From NCBI RefSeq assembly GCF_031085375.1, contig NZ_JAVCWF010000001.1, forward strand, positions 2,728,001 through 2,792,000: DNA of 64,000 nucleotides. The letters are read 5' to 3'. Below the pieces are notes generated by a model. It was not told the origin of the DNA and searched no databases. It saw only the letters and a list, made by a program, of their open reading frames with translations. Position 1 is the stretch's first letter, and the number at the start of each line of letters is the position of its first letter. A program made the position numbers and the translations under genes. Below are positions 9,247 through 21,875 of this stretch, piece after piece. This DNA comes from Lactiplantibacillus brownii. GTDB taxonomy: Bacteria; Bacillota; Bacilli; Lactobacillales; Lactobacillaceae.

Positions 9247-9816
9247 TTAATTGACAATTCTTTGTAGAAATTCTCGCTTTAACTCCATATCTTCTCGGAA
9301 TTGCCCACTATAATAACTGCTTTCCGTTTGAACACCTGGTTTGCTGACGCCGCGCATTTCCATACACATGTGTCGCGCTGAAATCGAAACGGCAATTCCG
9401 GCTGGATCTAAGATCCGTTGCAATTCTTTGGCAATCGTCACGGTCAAACGTTCTTGCACATTCGGTTGTTTGCTACAATAGTCAATCAGCCGAGGAATCT
9501 TGCTCAACCCAATGACTTGGTGGTGTTGTGGCACATAGGCCACTTGGACCGTGCCAAAAAATGGTAACAAATGATGCTCACACATTGAGTAGAACGGAAT
9601 ATCTTTCAATAGCACCATTTCAGTTTGGTCGGTTACTTTGAACAACTTATAGTTGTCAAATGGCGCGGCCGTCTTGGTAGCGAATACTTCGGCGTACATC
9701 CGGGCGACTCGGTCAGGGGTTTCTACCAACCCTGGTCGTTCAGGATTTTCTCCCACCGCTTCTAATATTTCTCGGACAGCGTGCCGAATCTTTGCCTGCT
9801 TGCTTTCATCAATCAT
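9247..9816 (-). CDS. folE: GTP cyclohydrolase I
   Basis: Converts GTP to 7,8-dihydroneopterin triphosphate, the first step of folate synthesis. Motifs include NPERPGLVETPDRVARMY near the N-terminus, the zinc- and substrate-site SMCEHHLLPFFG (Cys and two His), GLSKIPRLIDYCSKQPNVQERLT, and the RHMCMEMRGV loop carrying the third zinc ligand. Length is normal for the family (about 190 residues). The ATG at 9816 (MIDESKQ) is preferred; a GTG three codons upstream (9825) is in frame. It overlaps the 3' end of folK by 8 bases. Confidence 0.93.
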   Translation of the reverse strand: MIDESKQAKIRHAVREILEAVGENPERPGLVETPDRVARMYAEVFATKTAAPFDNYKLFKVTDQTEMVLLKDIPFYSMCEHHLLPFFGTVQVAYVPQHHQVIGLSKIPRLIDYCSKQPNVQERLTVTIAKELQRILDPAGIAVSISARHMCMEMRGVSKPGVQTESSYYSGQFREDMELKREFLQRIVN

Positions 9817-10318
9817 CTTTCTCACTCACATTTCTTACTTTTTTAATCCAACTCGTGTCCTGGTTCGCCGCTAACATGGTTTGCACTTGTGGCCCAACTT
9901 GGGGGTCATTTTTGGCAATCTCAGCCGTGGGTAATAACACAAAGTTACGTTCAGCCGCATGGGCGTGTGGCACCGTTAATTCAGTGGTTTGAATTTTACG
10001 TGCCCCCCAAAAGGCAATATCTAAATCAATGGTCCGCGGCCCCCAATGAATCTGGCGTTCCCGGTGACCCTGTTGCTCAATGACATGTAACTGAGCTAAT
10101 AGGTCAGTCGGCGTCAAGGTTGTCGTCAGTGCCACCGCAACGTTGTAGAAGTTCGCTTGATCCCGTTTTCCCCAGGGCTCTGTCTCATACCAGTCAGATA
10201 CCGCCACAACGGTGATACCCGTTGACTGTCGCAGCATCGTAATGGCCTGTTTAATCCGTGCGACCCGCGGATGGATATTTGACCCAATACTCAAATAAAC
10301 GCGTTCGTTACTTGCCAT
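9809..10318 (-). CDS. folK: 2-amino-4-hydroxy-6-hydroxymethyldihydropteridine pyrophosphokinase
   Basis: HPPK transfers pyrophosphate from ATP to 6-hydroxymethyl-dihydropterin. Signature segments are YLSIGSNIHPR at the N-terminus, DWYETEPWGKRDQANFYNVAV, GPRTIDLDIAFWG with the two metal-binding Asp residues, and the VPHAHAAERNFVLLP motif. The frame is open further upstream to 10375, but ATG at 10318 is chosen: it has GGAGGGGG about seven bases before it and starts directly at MASNERVYLSIGSN. This start overlaps the last 11 bases of folB, giving translational coupling. Confidence 0.92.
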   Translation of the reverse strand: MASNERVYLSIGSNIHPRVARIKQAITMLRQSTGITVVAVSDWYETEPWGKRDQANFYNVAVALTTTLTPTDLLAQLHVIEQQGHRERQIHWGPRTIDLDIAFWGARKIQTTELTVPHAHAAERNFVLLPTAEIAKNDPQVGPQVQTMLAANQDTSWIKKVRNVSEKDD

Positions 10319-10676
10319 GTGGCGCCCCCTCCACCTCAATTTCAACGTCATCAAAAATTCCTGGCATTGGGACACTGTATTTACGAATCTTTAAATTAAT
10401 CGCGTCAACCGTTGGAAATTTTTCCAATAAGGCTTGTAAAAGGTGATTGGCTAACGATTCAATTAATTTATAAGAATGGGTGGAGACAAAATCATCCATC
10501 ACCGCCCGTACTTCAGCATAATTGATTGTTTCGTGAACATCATCATGTTGAACTGCCGTTTCAATCGGATACTTAATTGCAATATCCATCGCCAATTGCT
10601 GGCCATTGCGCCGTTCTTCTGGTAACACCCCATTGAACGTATGAAAACGTAAATTATTAATGCGAATCATTCCCAT
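10308..10676 (-). CDS. folB: Dihydroneopterin aldolase
   Basis: First gene of the folate operon. The 122-residue product belongs to the FolB family, which cleaves 7,8-dihydroneopterin to 6-hydroxymethyl-dihydropterin and glycolaldehyde. It contains FHTFNGVLPEERRNGQ with the conserved Glu, the DDVHETINYAEV segment with Tyr, the YKLIESLANH helix, and a Lys in LKIRKYSVPMPG. ATG at 10676 follows AGAGGG at good spacing. All six pathway genes in the window follow without large gaps on the same strand; no pabA/pabB is present, so p-aminobenzoate must come from elsewhere. Confidence 0.92.
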   Translation of the reverse strand: MGMIRINNLRFHTFNGVLPEERRNGQQLAMDIAIKYPIETAVQHDDVHETINYAEVRAVMDDFVSTHSYKLIESLANHLLQALLEKFPTVDAINLKIRKYSVPMPGIFDDVEIEVEGAPHGK

Positions 10677-10795
10677 AAGTATCCCTCTTCATTTTTTAAC
10701 TATAATCATAGCATGAAGCCGCCCGTTAGTGATAATAATCCGACAAATATCACCGATTAACCTGCCGAATGTTTGTCATTAGTTCAGGCTACAAA

Positions 10796-10823
10796 AAAAG
10801 CCTAAGCGTTGCGGCCCAGACTT
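10796..10823 (-). terminator. Probable terminator after cvpA
   Basis: Reading the minus strand after the CvpA stop, AAGTCT (with inner GC-rich pairs) folds back on AGGCTT and is followed by seven T. One G-U pair is needed. Confidence 0.6.
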
Positions 10824-10832
10824 GACTTGTTC

Positions 10833-11363
10833 TTATGAATTTTGCGTACTCGTTTCAAATTTAAAAATCTTGCTCAAAGACTGACTGGTTAAGCCAGGGG
10901 TTTTATTAACGATAAAAGTGGCTACTGGCGAGCTGCTCATCTGTGTTTGGATAAAATCAGTATTAACTAGATTGGCGAGTGATAACACCACAAAAATCAC
11001 CAAATAGGCTATGATAAATGAAACGGCGCCACCAGCCACACTATTGACTTGCTTGATCACAGGTAGCCATGTAATGCTCCGCGACAAACGCGCCAGCATC
11101 CGGACCACTGCCCAACCAAGCGATGTTAAGATAAAGAAAGCCACGAGGTTGATCACCAGCGTGCTCCCCGTACTAACATCGATCAACTTTAGCTGGCTCA
11201 ATAAAGTACTCAGCATCGAGCCGAATGGTTGGTATACTAGCCGGGCAAAGATCAAAACGGCAATGGTCCCTACCAGGTGCAGGATTTCAATCACTAAGCC
11301 ACGGTGAAACCCGCGCATGATTGCGGTCAACAATAATAATAAAATGACAATGGTAAAAATCAT
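10833..11363 (-). CDS. CvpA family membrane protein
   Basis: A 176-residue integral membrane protein with four hydrophobic spans (roughly residues 1-20, 28-45, 65-85 and 105-130) and the N-terminal region TAIMRGFHRGLVIEILHLVG typical of the CvpA/colicin V production family. In Gram-positive bacteria the function is not settled; members are linked to cell envelope and purine-related loci. It stands as a single gene upstream of its own terminator, between the folate operon and a divergent lipoprotein gene. ATG at 11363 has a GGGGGAAAG Shine-Dalgarno region. Confidence 0.8.
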   Translation of the reverse strand: MIFTIVILLLLLTAIMRGFHRGLVIEILHLVGTIAVLIFARLVYQPFGSMLSTLLSQLKLIDVSTGSTLVINLVAFFILTSLGWAVVRMLARLSRSITWLPVIKQVNSVAGGAVSFIIAYLVIFVVLSLANLVNTDFIQTQMSSSPVATFIVNKTPGLTSQSLSKIFKFETSTQNS

Positions 11364-11478
11364 TCGGTCTTTCCCCCTCTTTAGTCGTAAGGCTATTTTA
11401 GCAGGTTATGGCCCAAGTTGCGCTAATTTCGACCAAAATTAAACTTTCCTTAGCACCTTGACTTGAATTCAATTGTTC

Positions 11479-11491
11479 GTTAAAGTTTAAC
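11479..11491. promoter_or_regulatory. Perfect 13-bp palindrome in the promoter of the metal-binding lipoprotein gene
   Basis: GTTAAA and TTTAAC flank a single central G about 45 bases before the start codon, just upstream of a TACTAT -10-like sequence (11501-11506). Its place over the -35 region suggests an operator, perhaps for a metal sensor given the gene behind it. The half-site recalls AdcR/Zur-type sites but is not an exact match. Confidence 0.4.
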
Positions 11492-11536
11492 AGTAACCAT
11501 TACTATTTAAATAAGAAACGGAGCGTTAGAGTTCCC

Positions 11537-12436
11537 TTGAAAAAAATACTATTAAGTTTAATCGTCCTGCTTGGTTTGAGCAGCCTCCTAGCCGGTTGTC
11601 AAACTGCGACCAAAGCAACTCCGACTAGTACCGGTAAAATTCGTATTATTGCCAGTTTGGATTTCTATGGTCAAGCCGCCCAAAAGGTTGCTGGCAAGTA
11701 TGGTGAGGTCACCTCAGTCATCAATCGACCAGGCATCGACCCTCATGATTTTGAAGCCACTGTCAAAACGGCTAAGGTGGCTAGTCGTGCCAGTCTCATC
11801 ATTTATAATGGGCTTGGGTACGACGATTGGATGAGTAAGCTAATCGTGAATAAGGCTGATAACGCCAAAGTGATTCAGGTTGGTACCACGATTGCGGGTC
11901 AAAAAGATGGTGCTAACGAGCACGTCTGGTATGATCCAACAACGATGCCAAAACTAGCCCATCAGATTGCCTTAGAATTGGCTAAAATTCAGCCGGAACA
12001 CAAACAGTACTTTCTCAAACAAGCGCATCAATATCAGGCCAGCTTGCAACCATTAACCACTGAGATCACCAAATTGAAACAGCAGGCCCATGGCCAAAAG
12101 GTTGCAGTCAGTGAGCCAGTCTTTGACTACTCTCTAGCGGCTATTGGCTACAAAGTTAGCAATAGTCACTTTGCGATGGCCATTGAGGAAGGTTCTGACC
12201 CTTCGCCGAAAGACATTAAGCAGATGCAAACGGCCATCAAGAAACATCAGATTGCCTTCTTTGTGGAAAACATCCAGTCAGCCAGCAATATTGTGGATAA
12301 CATGGTCAAGCTATCTCATCAAAACAATGTCCCCGTACTCAAAGTCACCGAAACATTACCTGCCGGGCAGACTTATGAGAGCTGGATGCTATCACAATAT
12401 CAACAACTCGCTAAAATCCAAGCTCAAAGTCACTAA
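11537..12436 (+). CDS. Metal ABC transporter substrate-binding lipoprotein (ZnuA/TroA-like, cluster A-I), orphan
   Basis: A 299-residue lipoprotein with signal peptide and lipobox LAGC (Cys at about 20). The body has the TroA/ZnuA features: IDPHDFE with a metal-ligand His near residue 73, NEHVWYDP near 127 (second His), a long central backbone helix (residues 155-185) and the SEPVFDYSLAAIGY...EEGSDPSPKD C-lobe. It should bind Zn or Mn at the cell surface and deliver it to an ABC permease. No ATPase or permease gene lies next to it, so it must work with one encoded elsewhere. The start is TTG at 11537, with CGGAG 13 bases upstream, a rather long spacing. A palindrome overlaps the promoter. Confidence 0.87.
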   Translation: MKKILLSLIVLLGLSSLLAGCQTATKATPTSTGKIRIIASLDFYGQAAQKVAGKYGEVTSVINRPGIDPHDFEATVKTAKVASRASLIIYNGLGYDDWMSKLIVNKADNAKVIQVGTTIAGQKDGANEHVWYDPTTMPKLAHQIALELAKIQPEHKQYFLKQAHQYQASLQPLTTEITKLKQQAHGQKVAVSEPVFDYSLAAIGYKVSNSHFAMAIEEGSDPSPKDIKQMQTAIKKHQIAFFVENIQSASNIVDNMVKLSHQNNVPVLKVTETLPAGQTYESWMLSQYQQLAKIQAQSH

Positions 12437-12438
12437 TA

Positions 12439-12475
12439 AAAAACTGCAACGCCAAATGATGACGTTGCAGTTTTT
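12439..12475. terminator. Bidirectional terminator
   Basis: AAAAACTGCAACG pairs exactly with CGTTGCAGTTTTT, with an 11-base loop, between the convergent lipoprotein and MFS genes. Confidence 0.9.
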
Positions 12476-12477
12476 AT

Positions 12478-13890
12478 TTACCCTTTTTGCCGTTCATCGC
12501 GTAATAGTAACGCTAAGATAAAGCCAACAATTTCAACACCGAGCATCGTTAGAAACACGGCATGATACCCTTGCAAGTTAGCAGTCAGCGTCGGTACTCC
12601 TGATTTGAGCTGAGCAGCGGTCACATTTGACAAAATCAAGGTCGCAATCGCAACGCCAGCTGACCCTAAGATCTGCCGAACCGTGGTAATTACCGCGGTT
12701 CCATGGGAGATCAAGCGATTAGGTAACGAGTTAGCGCCTAAGGTCACCGCTGGCATCATGACAAATGCATTGCCACCTTCAATTAACGCTGCAATTAAAA
12801 TCATGGTCAGTAGTGTTAATTTGGTAGGAATCAAAGCCAGGATGAGCCAGCCAATGACAATCATCGCCATCCCAAACAGCATGATCTGTTTATAACCAAA
12901 TTTTTCGGCTAGCTTCCCAGTTAGCGGATTCAGAATACTTAAGAAAACCGCCCCTGGAACTAAAGATAAACCAGAAATAAATGGCGAGACCTTCAGTACC
13001 CCTTGGTAATAGAGTGGGAAGACAATGGTAACCACAATCAAGGCGACATAAGAAATCGCGGTCAAGAAGATTGCCAAGTCATAATTAAAGGTTTTTAGCA
13101 CTCTCAATTCAAGCAGTGGCGTGGTGAGGTGGAATTGTCGATAAGTGAAATAGGCCACCGCAATAATTGAGACAATCAATAAGATCCAGCCCAAGGTCCA
13201 ATTAACATTCGGCTTGCCAATTTCATTCACTACATACAGAATACCGGCAAACCCTAGTAGCATCACAATTGAAATTAAATCTAATTTAGATGGCTTGCTG
13301 ACCATCACATCTTGAATCGTGACAAAGCTTAGTAAGATTAAAATAGTCGCAACCGTAATGAAGACTAAGAACAGGCCATGCCAATCCGTAAACTTCAATA
13401 CGACCCCAGAAATAATCGGGCCAGAAGCTAACGCTGACCCCATCACCAGGCCAGCGATACCCATCGTCGAGCCACGTTTAGATTCTGGGGTAATGGTCAG
13501 AAGGATAGATTGGTAAGACGGGAATAACACGCCCACTGCAGCAGCCTTGATCAACCGACCAACCATCATGACCGCAAAGCTTGGAGCGAAATAGATAATG
13601 ATGGAACCAAGATCAAATAGGACCAAAACGGTCAGGAATAATTTCTTGAAACCAATATTGTTAAGCAACCAGGGGCTAATTGGCATCATCACGACCATCG
13701 TTAACATAAAGCCTGTCGTGAGCCATTGAACCGTCGATGCTGAAATCCCAAAATCATGCATAAAGGTTGGGTAAACCGTCGATAATGACGATTGACTGAT
13801 CGACATCGTCCAAGTCCCCGTTAATAAAGTAAAAATGAACCAGAACCGCCGCCGACCTGCCAAAGTCAACGTCGTCTTTGCCTTGTCCAT
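12478..13890 (-). CDS. MFS drug exporter, DHA2 (14-span EmrB/QacA) family
   Basis: A 470-residue transporter with about 14 hydrophobic spans. It shows the family's N-terminal segment TVYPTFMHDFGIS...STVQWLTTGFMLTMVVMMPISPWLL and the motif-C-like GPIISGVVLKF after the GSALASG stretch. Such proteins export cationic and other drugs using the proton gradient; the real substrate cannot be read from sequence. It stands alone, without an adjacent TetR or MarR regulator. ATG at 13890 is preceded by GAGAGGAG at good spacing. Confidence 0.85.
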   Translation of the reverse strand: MDKAKTTLTLAGRRRFWFIFTLLTGTWTMSISQSSLSTVYPTFMHDFGISASTVQWLTTGFMLTMVVMMPISPWLLNNIGFKKLFLTVLVLFDLGSIIIYFAPSFAVMMVGRLIKAAAVGVLFPSYQSILLTITPESKRGSTMGIAGLVMGSALASGPIISGVVLKFTDWHGLFLVFITVATILILLSFVTIQDVMVSKPSKLDLISIVMLLGFAGILYVVNEIGKPNVNWTLGWILLIVSIIAVAYFTYRQFHLTTPLLELRVLKTFNYDLAIFLTAISYVALIVVTIVFPLYYQGVLKVSPFISGLSLVPGAVFLSILNPLTGKLAEKFGYKQIMLFGMAMIVIGWLILALIPTKLTLLTMILIAALIEGGNAFVMMPAVTLGANSLPNRLISHGTAVITTVRQILGSAGVAIATLILSNVTAAQLKSGVPTLTANLQGYHAVFLTMLGVEIVGFILALLLRDERQKG

Positions 13891-13990
13891 GTAAATGCTC
13901 CTCTCTCACTTTAGAACTGTTATTAACTAACGATTCCTATTGTACCCATTTTCCGCTTCCATGTACAGGCGATGCACGGTTAGGAACGCA

Positions 13991-14022
13991 AAAAGGCCAC
14001 TGACAAATTGCCAGTGGCCTTT
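13991..14022 (-). terminator. Terminator, read on the minus strand
   Basis: A 10-12-bp stem (GGCCACTG/CAGTGGCC core) with a nine-base loop followed by TTTTT on the minus strand; it probably ends transcripts coming from the DUF2187-like gene. Confidence 0.75.
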
Positions 14023-14085
14023 ACTTACTTTTCAAACTAAATTATTTCAATGGCCCACCATCAGTCACGCGTCTGACTCAACTTG

Positions 14086-14257
14086 AGAGTGGGACAAAAG
14101 GCGGTTTGCTACCGAGCATAGCCTAGAAAGTCGAATGATTGGCATTTTCAATCGTTTGACTTTCGTAGCTAAGCGGAGGTCGCAGCCTTTTGTTCCACGT
14201 TTCGGCTATAAATATTAGGAATACCAACAAGAGTCTGGGGTTTTGTCCCAGACTCAT
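14086..14257 (+). repeat. Family-B nested palindrome with terminator-like end (copy 1)
   Basis: About 170 bases. An outer arm GTGGGACAAAAGGC pairs with GCCTTTTGTTCCAC, enclosing a second long stem (GAAAGTC...GATTG with CAATC...GACTTTC). After a spacer there is a short hairpin of GAGTCTGGG...CCCAGACTC. The same sequence recurs in the opposite orientation at 56678-56847. No reading frame fits it. Confidence 0.85.
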
Positions 14258-14267
14258 ATCTATAAGT

Positions 14268-14320
14268 GTCGGCTCAACTTACCGCTCCGGGTGGTCTGGA
14301 CTGATACTGGAACGATACCG
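14268..14320 (-). repeat. Truncated end of a family-A palindromic repeat
   Basis: The segment TATAAGTGTCGGCTC... through GGTCTGGACTGATACTGGAACG matches the end of the family-A copies at 40262-40320 and, reversed, 33121-33175 and 53395-53450. Only this end is present; the rest is missing. Confidence 0.65.
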
Positions 14321-14322
14321 CA

Positions 14323-14583
14323 CTAGTCGGCGAGCATGGCAGCACTAACCGCCTGCATCTGTTCTTTTTCGCCGTCACTAGGTTGGGCAAGCGTCATCTT
14401 CTTCAATGAAATCACGGCCCGATATTGAAGTTCAACTACGTTAATGTCATCCCGAGAATCATAATGGGTAATTGTGACATACGCGGAGTTTTCGTAAATC
14501 TTTTCGACCTTAGCATAAAAATCATGATCGGTATTACCATTTTTTTGGCACTTGACCCGATCCCCCACATTAATTTCAGCCAT
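14323..14583 (-). CDS. DUF2187-like small protein
   Basis: An 86-residue soluble protein starting MAEINVGDRVKCQKNG and containing short beta-strands (AKVEKIYENSAYVTIT, VVELQYRAVISLKKM), as in the small KOW/SH3-like DUF2187 family of Firmicutes. Function is unknown. The frame extends three codons upstream to a GTG, but ATG at 14583 has GTGGAG eight bases before it and is preferred. The gene sits alone next to the rRNA operon. Confidence 0.65.
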   Translation of the reverse strand: MAEINVGDRVKCQKNGNTDHDFYAKVEKIYENSAYVTITHYDSRDDINVVELQYRAVISLKKMTLAQPSDGEKEQMQAVSAAMLAD

Positions 14584-14720
14584 TACTATCACTCCACTTC
14601 ATAAAATATGCTAATAACATAGCACTTAATGATGTGAATAACAATTATTGGTCTCTAATTTTCAAGTTTTTGTAGTAGTTGCGCTAGTCAACAATCAAAT
14701 TAATATTTTTGGGTGCACGA

Positions 14721-14750
14721 AAAAAGGAACCGATATAATCGATTCCTTCG
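14721..14750 (-). terminator. rRNA operon terminator
   Basis: Directly after 5S, GGAATCGAT folds on ATCGGTTCC and is followed by six T on the minus strand. Confidence 0.85.
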
Positions 14751-14753
14751 TTT

Positions 14754-14870
14754 GCATGGCAACGTCCTACCCTCGCAGGGAGCGATCCCCCAACTACTCT
14801 CGGCGCTAAGAAGCTTAACTTCTGTGTTCGACATGGGAACAGGTGTATCCTTCTTGCCATCGTCGCCACA
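14754..14870 (-). rRNA. rrf: 5S ribosomal RNA
   Basis: 117 bases, beginning TGTGGCGACGATGGCAAG and ending GACGTTGCCATGC on the minus strand, with the conserved CCCATGTCGAACACAGAAG loop. Lies about 70 bases after 23S. Confidence 0.95.
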
Positions 14871-14940
14871 CTATTGAGAACTTGTGCCCTCAAAACTAGC
14901 TAATATCAAATAATTTCTCCTATGAACCTGAACACCAATT

Positions 14941-19633
<4,693 letters not shown>

Positions 19634-19823
19634 AATGATGAGTTCTAAAAAAGCTCATTTAAAAAGTTGGTTCAAATTTATTAATTGTTTTCACGAATTG
19701 ACTTCGCAAATGTTTTGCTAACAATCACAAGGATTGCTAGACCCTACACATTTGATTTGTCGAAACTTTGTTCAGTTTTCAAAGGTCTAATTTGTTGGTT
19801 GATTACCTCAACGCAACTTAATC

Positions 19824-19852
19824 ATCATAGCATCTGAAGCGCTTACTGTCAA
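19824..19852 (-). promoter_or_regulatory. rRNA promoter, proximal
   Basis: TTGACA, 17-base spacer, TATGAT on the minus strand, about 190 bases before 16S. Confidence 0.88.
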
Positions 19853-19916
19853 ATACTTTTTTCAAAGAATTTAATTGGCTTTTTCAACTATCGTTGCCGT
19901 TGCGACAACAGAAACT

Positions 19917-19945
19917 ATCATATCAATTACTGAAGAAGTTGTCAA
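19917..19945 (-). promoter_or_regulatory. rRNA promoter, middle
   Basis: TTGACA, 17-base spacer, TATGAT on the minus strand, 93 bases upstream of the proximal promoter. Confidence 0.85.
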
Positions 19946-20014
19946 CAACTAATTTCAATAATATTTTTGGTTTCATCAGCACTGGGCTGACCTGCCGTAG
20001 CAGCAACGTGTACT

Positions 20015-20043
20015 AATATACCAATTTGAAATGAAAGTGTCAA
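20015..20043 (-). promoter_or_regulatory. rRNA promoter, distal
   Basis: TTGACA, 17-base spacer, TATATT on the minus strand, 98 bases upstream of the middle promoter. It runs back to back with the promoter region of the VanZ gene. Confidence 0.85.
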
Positions 20044-20135
20044 CGGTTTTTGACATCTTTTTTCATAATTTGCCAAATTGACCCGAATTTCTCTATAATA
20101 GGCCATATTATCCGTCCGAAAGGAGACAATTAGTC

Positions 20136-20651
20136 ATGCTAGCCTGGTGTCCTTTTATTTTGATAACACTTATCGTCTTGATCATTAGTGGTCGGCTTTG
20201 GCATTCAGCGCCAACAAAGTCCCAATTTTTCAAACGTGTCATCCTCTTGGCATTTCTTTGGGTGCTCGCGGCATTCTGTTATACACCAACAAGTTACAAT
20301 TTTAGTAGCGGCGTTCAACTCCCCTATATCGAATGGGGACCCGCAAAGATTATTTATAACCCAATACGCCAATTAGACTTAGGATTTTGGTTAAACGTTC
20401 TATTAACCATGCCACTCGGTTTCCTAATCGGTTGGAATTGGCCGAAGATCCATTGGCGACGTCTCATTTTGTTAGGCCTCATTACTGGGCTCACACTTGA
20501 GACTGGCCAATTCATTCTAGATTGGCTCGTCCATATTGACCGCTGGATTGACATCGATGACGTCCTGACAAACTGGGCAGGCGTTGTTTTGGGGTTCGGC
20601 GTCTACCAATTCATCAGTCGGTTACCCGGCTTTCGCTGGTTACAAAAATAA
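20136..20651 (+). CDS. VanZ family membrane protein
   Basis: A 171-residue membrane protein with five hydrophobic segments and the VanZ-family pattern (NVLLTMPLGFLIGWNWPK, ETGQFILDW, DIDDVLTNWAGVVLGF). VanZ of Enterococcus gives low-level teicoplanin resistance by an unknown route; most chromosomal relatives have no proven role. The ATG at 20136 follows AAGGAG. A TATAAT -10 lies at 20094-20099 with no good -35. It is a single gene with its own terminator. Confidence 0.88.
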   Translation: MLAWCPFILITLIVLIISGRLWHSAPTKSQFFKRVILLAFLWVLAAFCYTPTSYNFSSGVQLPYIEWGPAKIIYNPIRQLDLGFWLNVLLTMPLGFLIGWNWPKIHWRRLILLGLITGLTLETGQFILDWLVHIDRWIDIDDVLTNWAGVVLGFGVYQFISRLPGFRWLQK

Positions 20652-20686
20652 CGAGTCCAAGGCAAAGGCCTGGGCTCGTTATTTTA
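20646..20686 (+). terminator. Terminator after vanZ-like gene (works in both directions)
   Basis: AATAACGAGTCC pairs with GGGCTCGTTATT (one wobble), followed by TTT and AT-rich sequence. Confidence 0.85.
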
Positions 20687-20722
20687 ATTAGTCATCACAT
20701 CCGCTACTAAGGAGCTATCAGC

Positions 20723-21706
20723 TTAATCATTAAAGAAAAGATCAAAGACGTGTTGCCGATCACGATTCCAAACACGATTCTCACTAGTTGGATAAACGCG
20801 ATTAGTTAACAGGACCAAACCGACTTGCCGATCCAAGTCAAAAGCCACTGCCGTTCCAGTATAACCAGTATGCAAATATTGATGCCGACCATTATACCGT
20901 TCCCAACCAAGGGTCCGACCTTCCGCATCATACTCGCCTAACCAATCGAACACATTTTCATCCAACACACGCTTGCCTTGGTACTCCCCAAAGTTGAGCA
21001 TCATTTCAATATAAACGGTTAAATCCGTCAATGTCGAAAATAAACCCGCATGTCCACTTTCTCCGTTTAATAAGAATGCCTTGTAATCATGAACTTGGCC
21101 TTGAATCTGACCGCGGCGTGGATCAAACTCCGTGGGGACAAACCGAACCTTAGGCCGATTCAAGTTATAGCCAGTATTTGTCATCGCTAGTGGATAAAGC
21201 ACATGATCCTGAATACTGCGGGCCAAAGCACCATCAACTGCCCGAATAATCCAACCCAGAATAATGTACCCCACATCGGAATAAACATACTTTTCACCGG
21301 GCCGATTGAGTAACTTGGCATTATAAACTGCCGCAATCAAATCTTCTCGATTCATCGTGTTCAGGTTTTCAATGTCCGCTGGCAACCCACTATTATGAAG
21401 TAAAAGTTGCTGGATAGTTATTTCTTTATGCGCAAAACCCGGTAAAAACCGTGCTACTGGGTCATCTAACCGAATCGTATGGTCGGATAATAATTGAAAG
21501 ACGCGCGTGGTCGTTCCCACGACTTTCGTCACTGATGCTAAATCATAAATCATCGAGGGATCTAACCCGATTGCAAACTCATCTTTACCTTGTTTGCCAT
21601 GATAATATTGATTAATCCCTTTTGGCGTAATCACACTGAACGACGCCCCATAGATATCACCCGCATCAATGCAACTGTCAATGTATTCTGCTATTTTTTT
21701 AATCAC
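20723..21706 (-). CDS. Serine hydrolase of the beta-lactamase/PBP-like family (class C type)
   Basis: A 327-residue protein with the serine beta-lactamase fold. The SxxK motif is SVTK (near residue 59, in DLASVTKVVG), the YxN-type motif is YSDVGY (near 143), and the KTG box is replaced by HTG (HTGYTGTAVAFD near 279), the form usual for esterases and D-aminopeptidase-like hydrolases rather than true beta-lactamases. No signal peptide is visible, so it probably acts in the cytoplasm or as an esterase. ATG-proximal start at 21706 is adopted (MIKKIAEYIDS); a purine-rich AGGTAGG lies upstream. Confidence 0.83.
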   Translation of the reverse strand: MIKKIAEYIDSCIDAGDIYGASFSVITPKGINQYYHGKQGKDEFAIGLDPSMIYDLASVTKVVGTTTRVFQLLSDHTIRLDDPVARFLPGFAHKEITIQQLLLHNSGLPADIENLNTMNREDLIAAVYNAKLLNRPGEKYVYSDVGYIILGWIIRAVDGALARSIQDHVLYPLAMTNTGYNLNRPKVRFVPTEFDPRRGQIQGQVHDYKAFLLNGESGHAGLFSTLTDLTVYIEMMLNFGEYQGKRVLDENVFDWLGEYDAEGRTLGWERYNGRHQYLHTGYTGTAVAFDLDRQVGLVLLTNRVYPTSENRVWNRDRQHVFDLFFND

Positions 21707-21840
21707 GTGTTATGGGCCTACCTTTCGTCATTGCCGTCACTCAAACCCATGCGGCTTGCAGACTGTTGTACCCTTTTATCATAACGAAAATCCGGATAAA
21801 AGCAACGGCAATAACTTTTTAAACTTTTGAAGCTTTAGTG

Positions 21841-21855
21841 TTGCAATCGCTTACA
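21841..21855 (+). promoter_or_regulatory. cre site (CcpA) overlapping the ncRNA promoter
   Basis: TTGCAATCGCTTACA fits the WTGNAANCGNWNNCW consensus at every position. It covers the -35 hexamer and part of the spacer of the promoter below, which for CcpA normally means repression on rapidly used sugars. Confidence 0.7.
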
Positions 21856-21869
21856 CAAGCTGTTAGTAT
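21841..21869 (+). promoter_or_regulatory. Promoter of the large structured ncRNA
   Basis: TTGCAA at 21841-21846, 17-base spacer, TAGTAT at 21864-21869. A start near 21876 would place the RNA's first base at the edge of the closing helix. Confidence 0.7.
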
Positions 21870-21875
21870 ACTAGG

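Noticed and set aside
20049..20099. TTGACA at 20050-20055 as -35 for the VanZ gene.
   Set aside because: The only good -10 (20094-20099) is 38 bases away; another start signal must be used.
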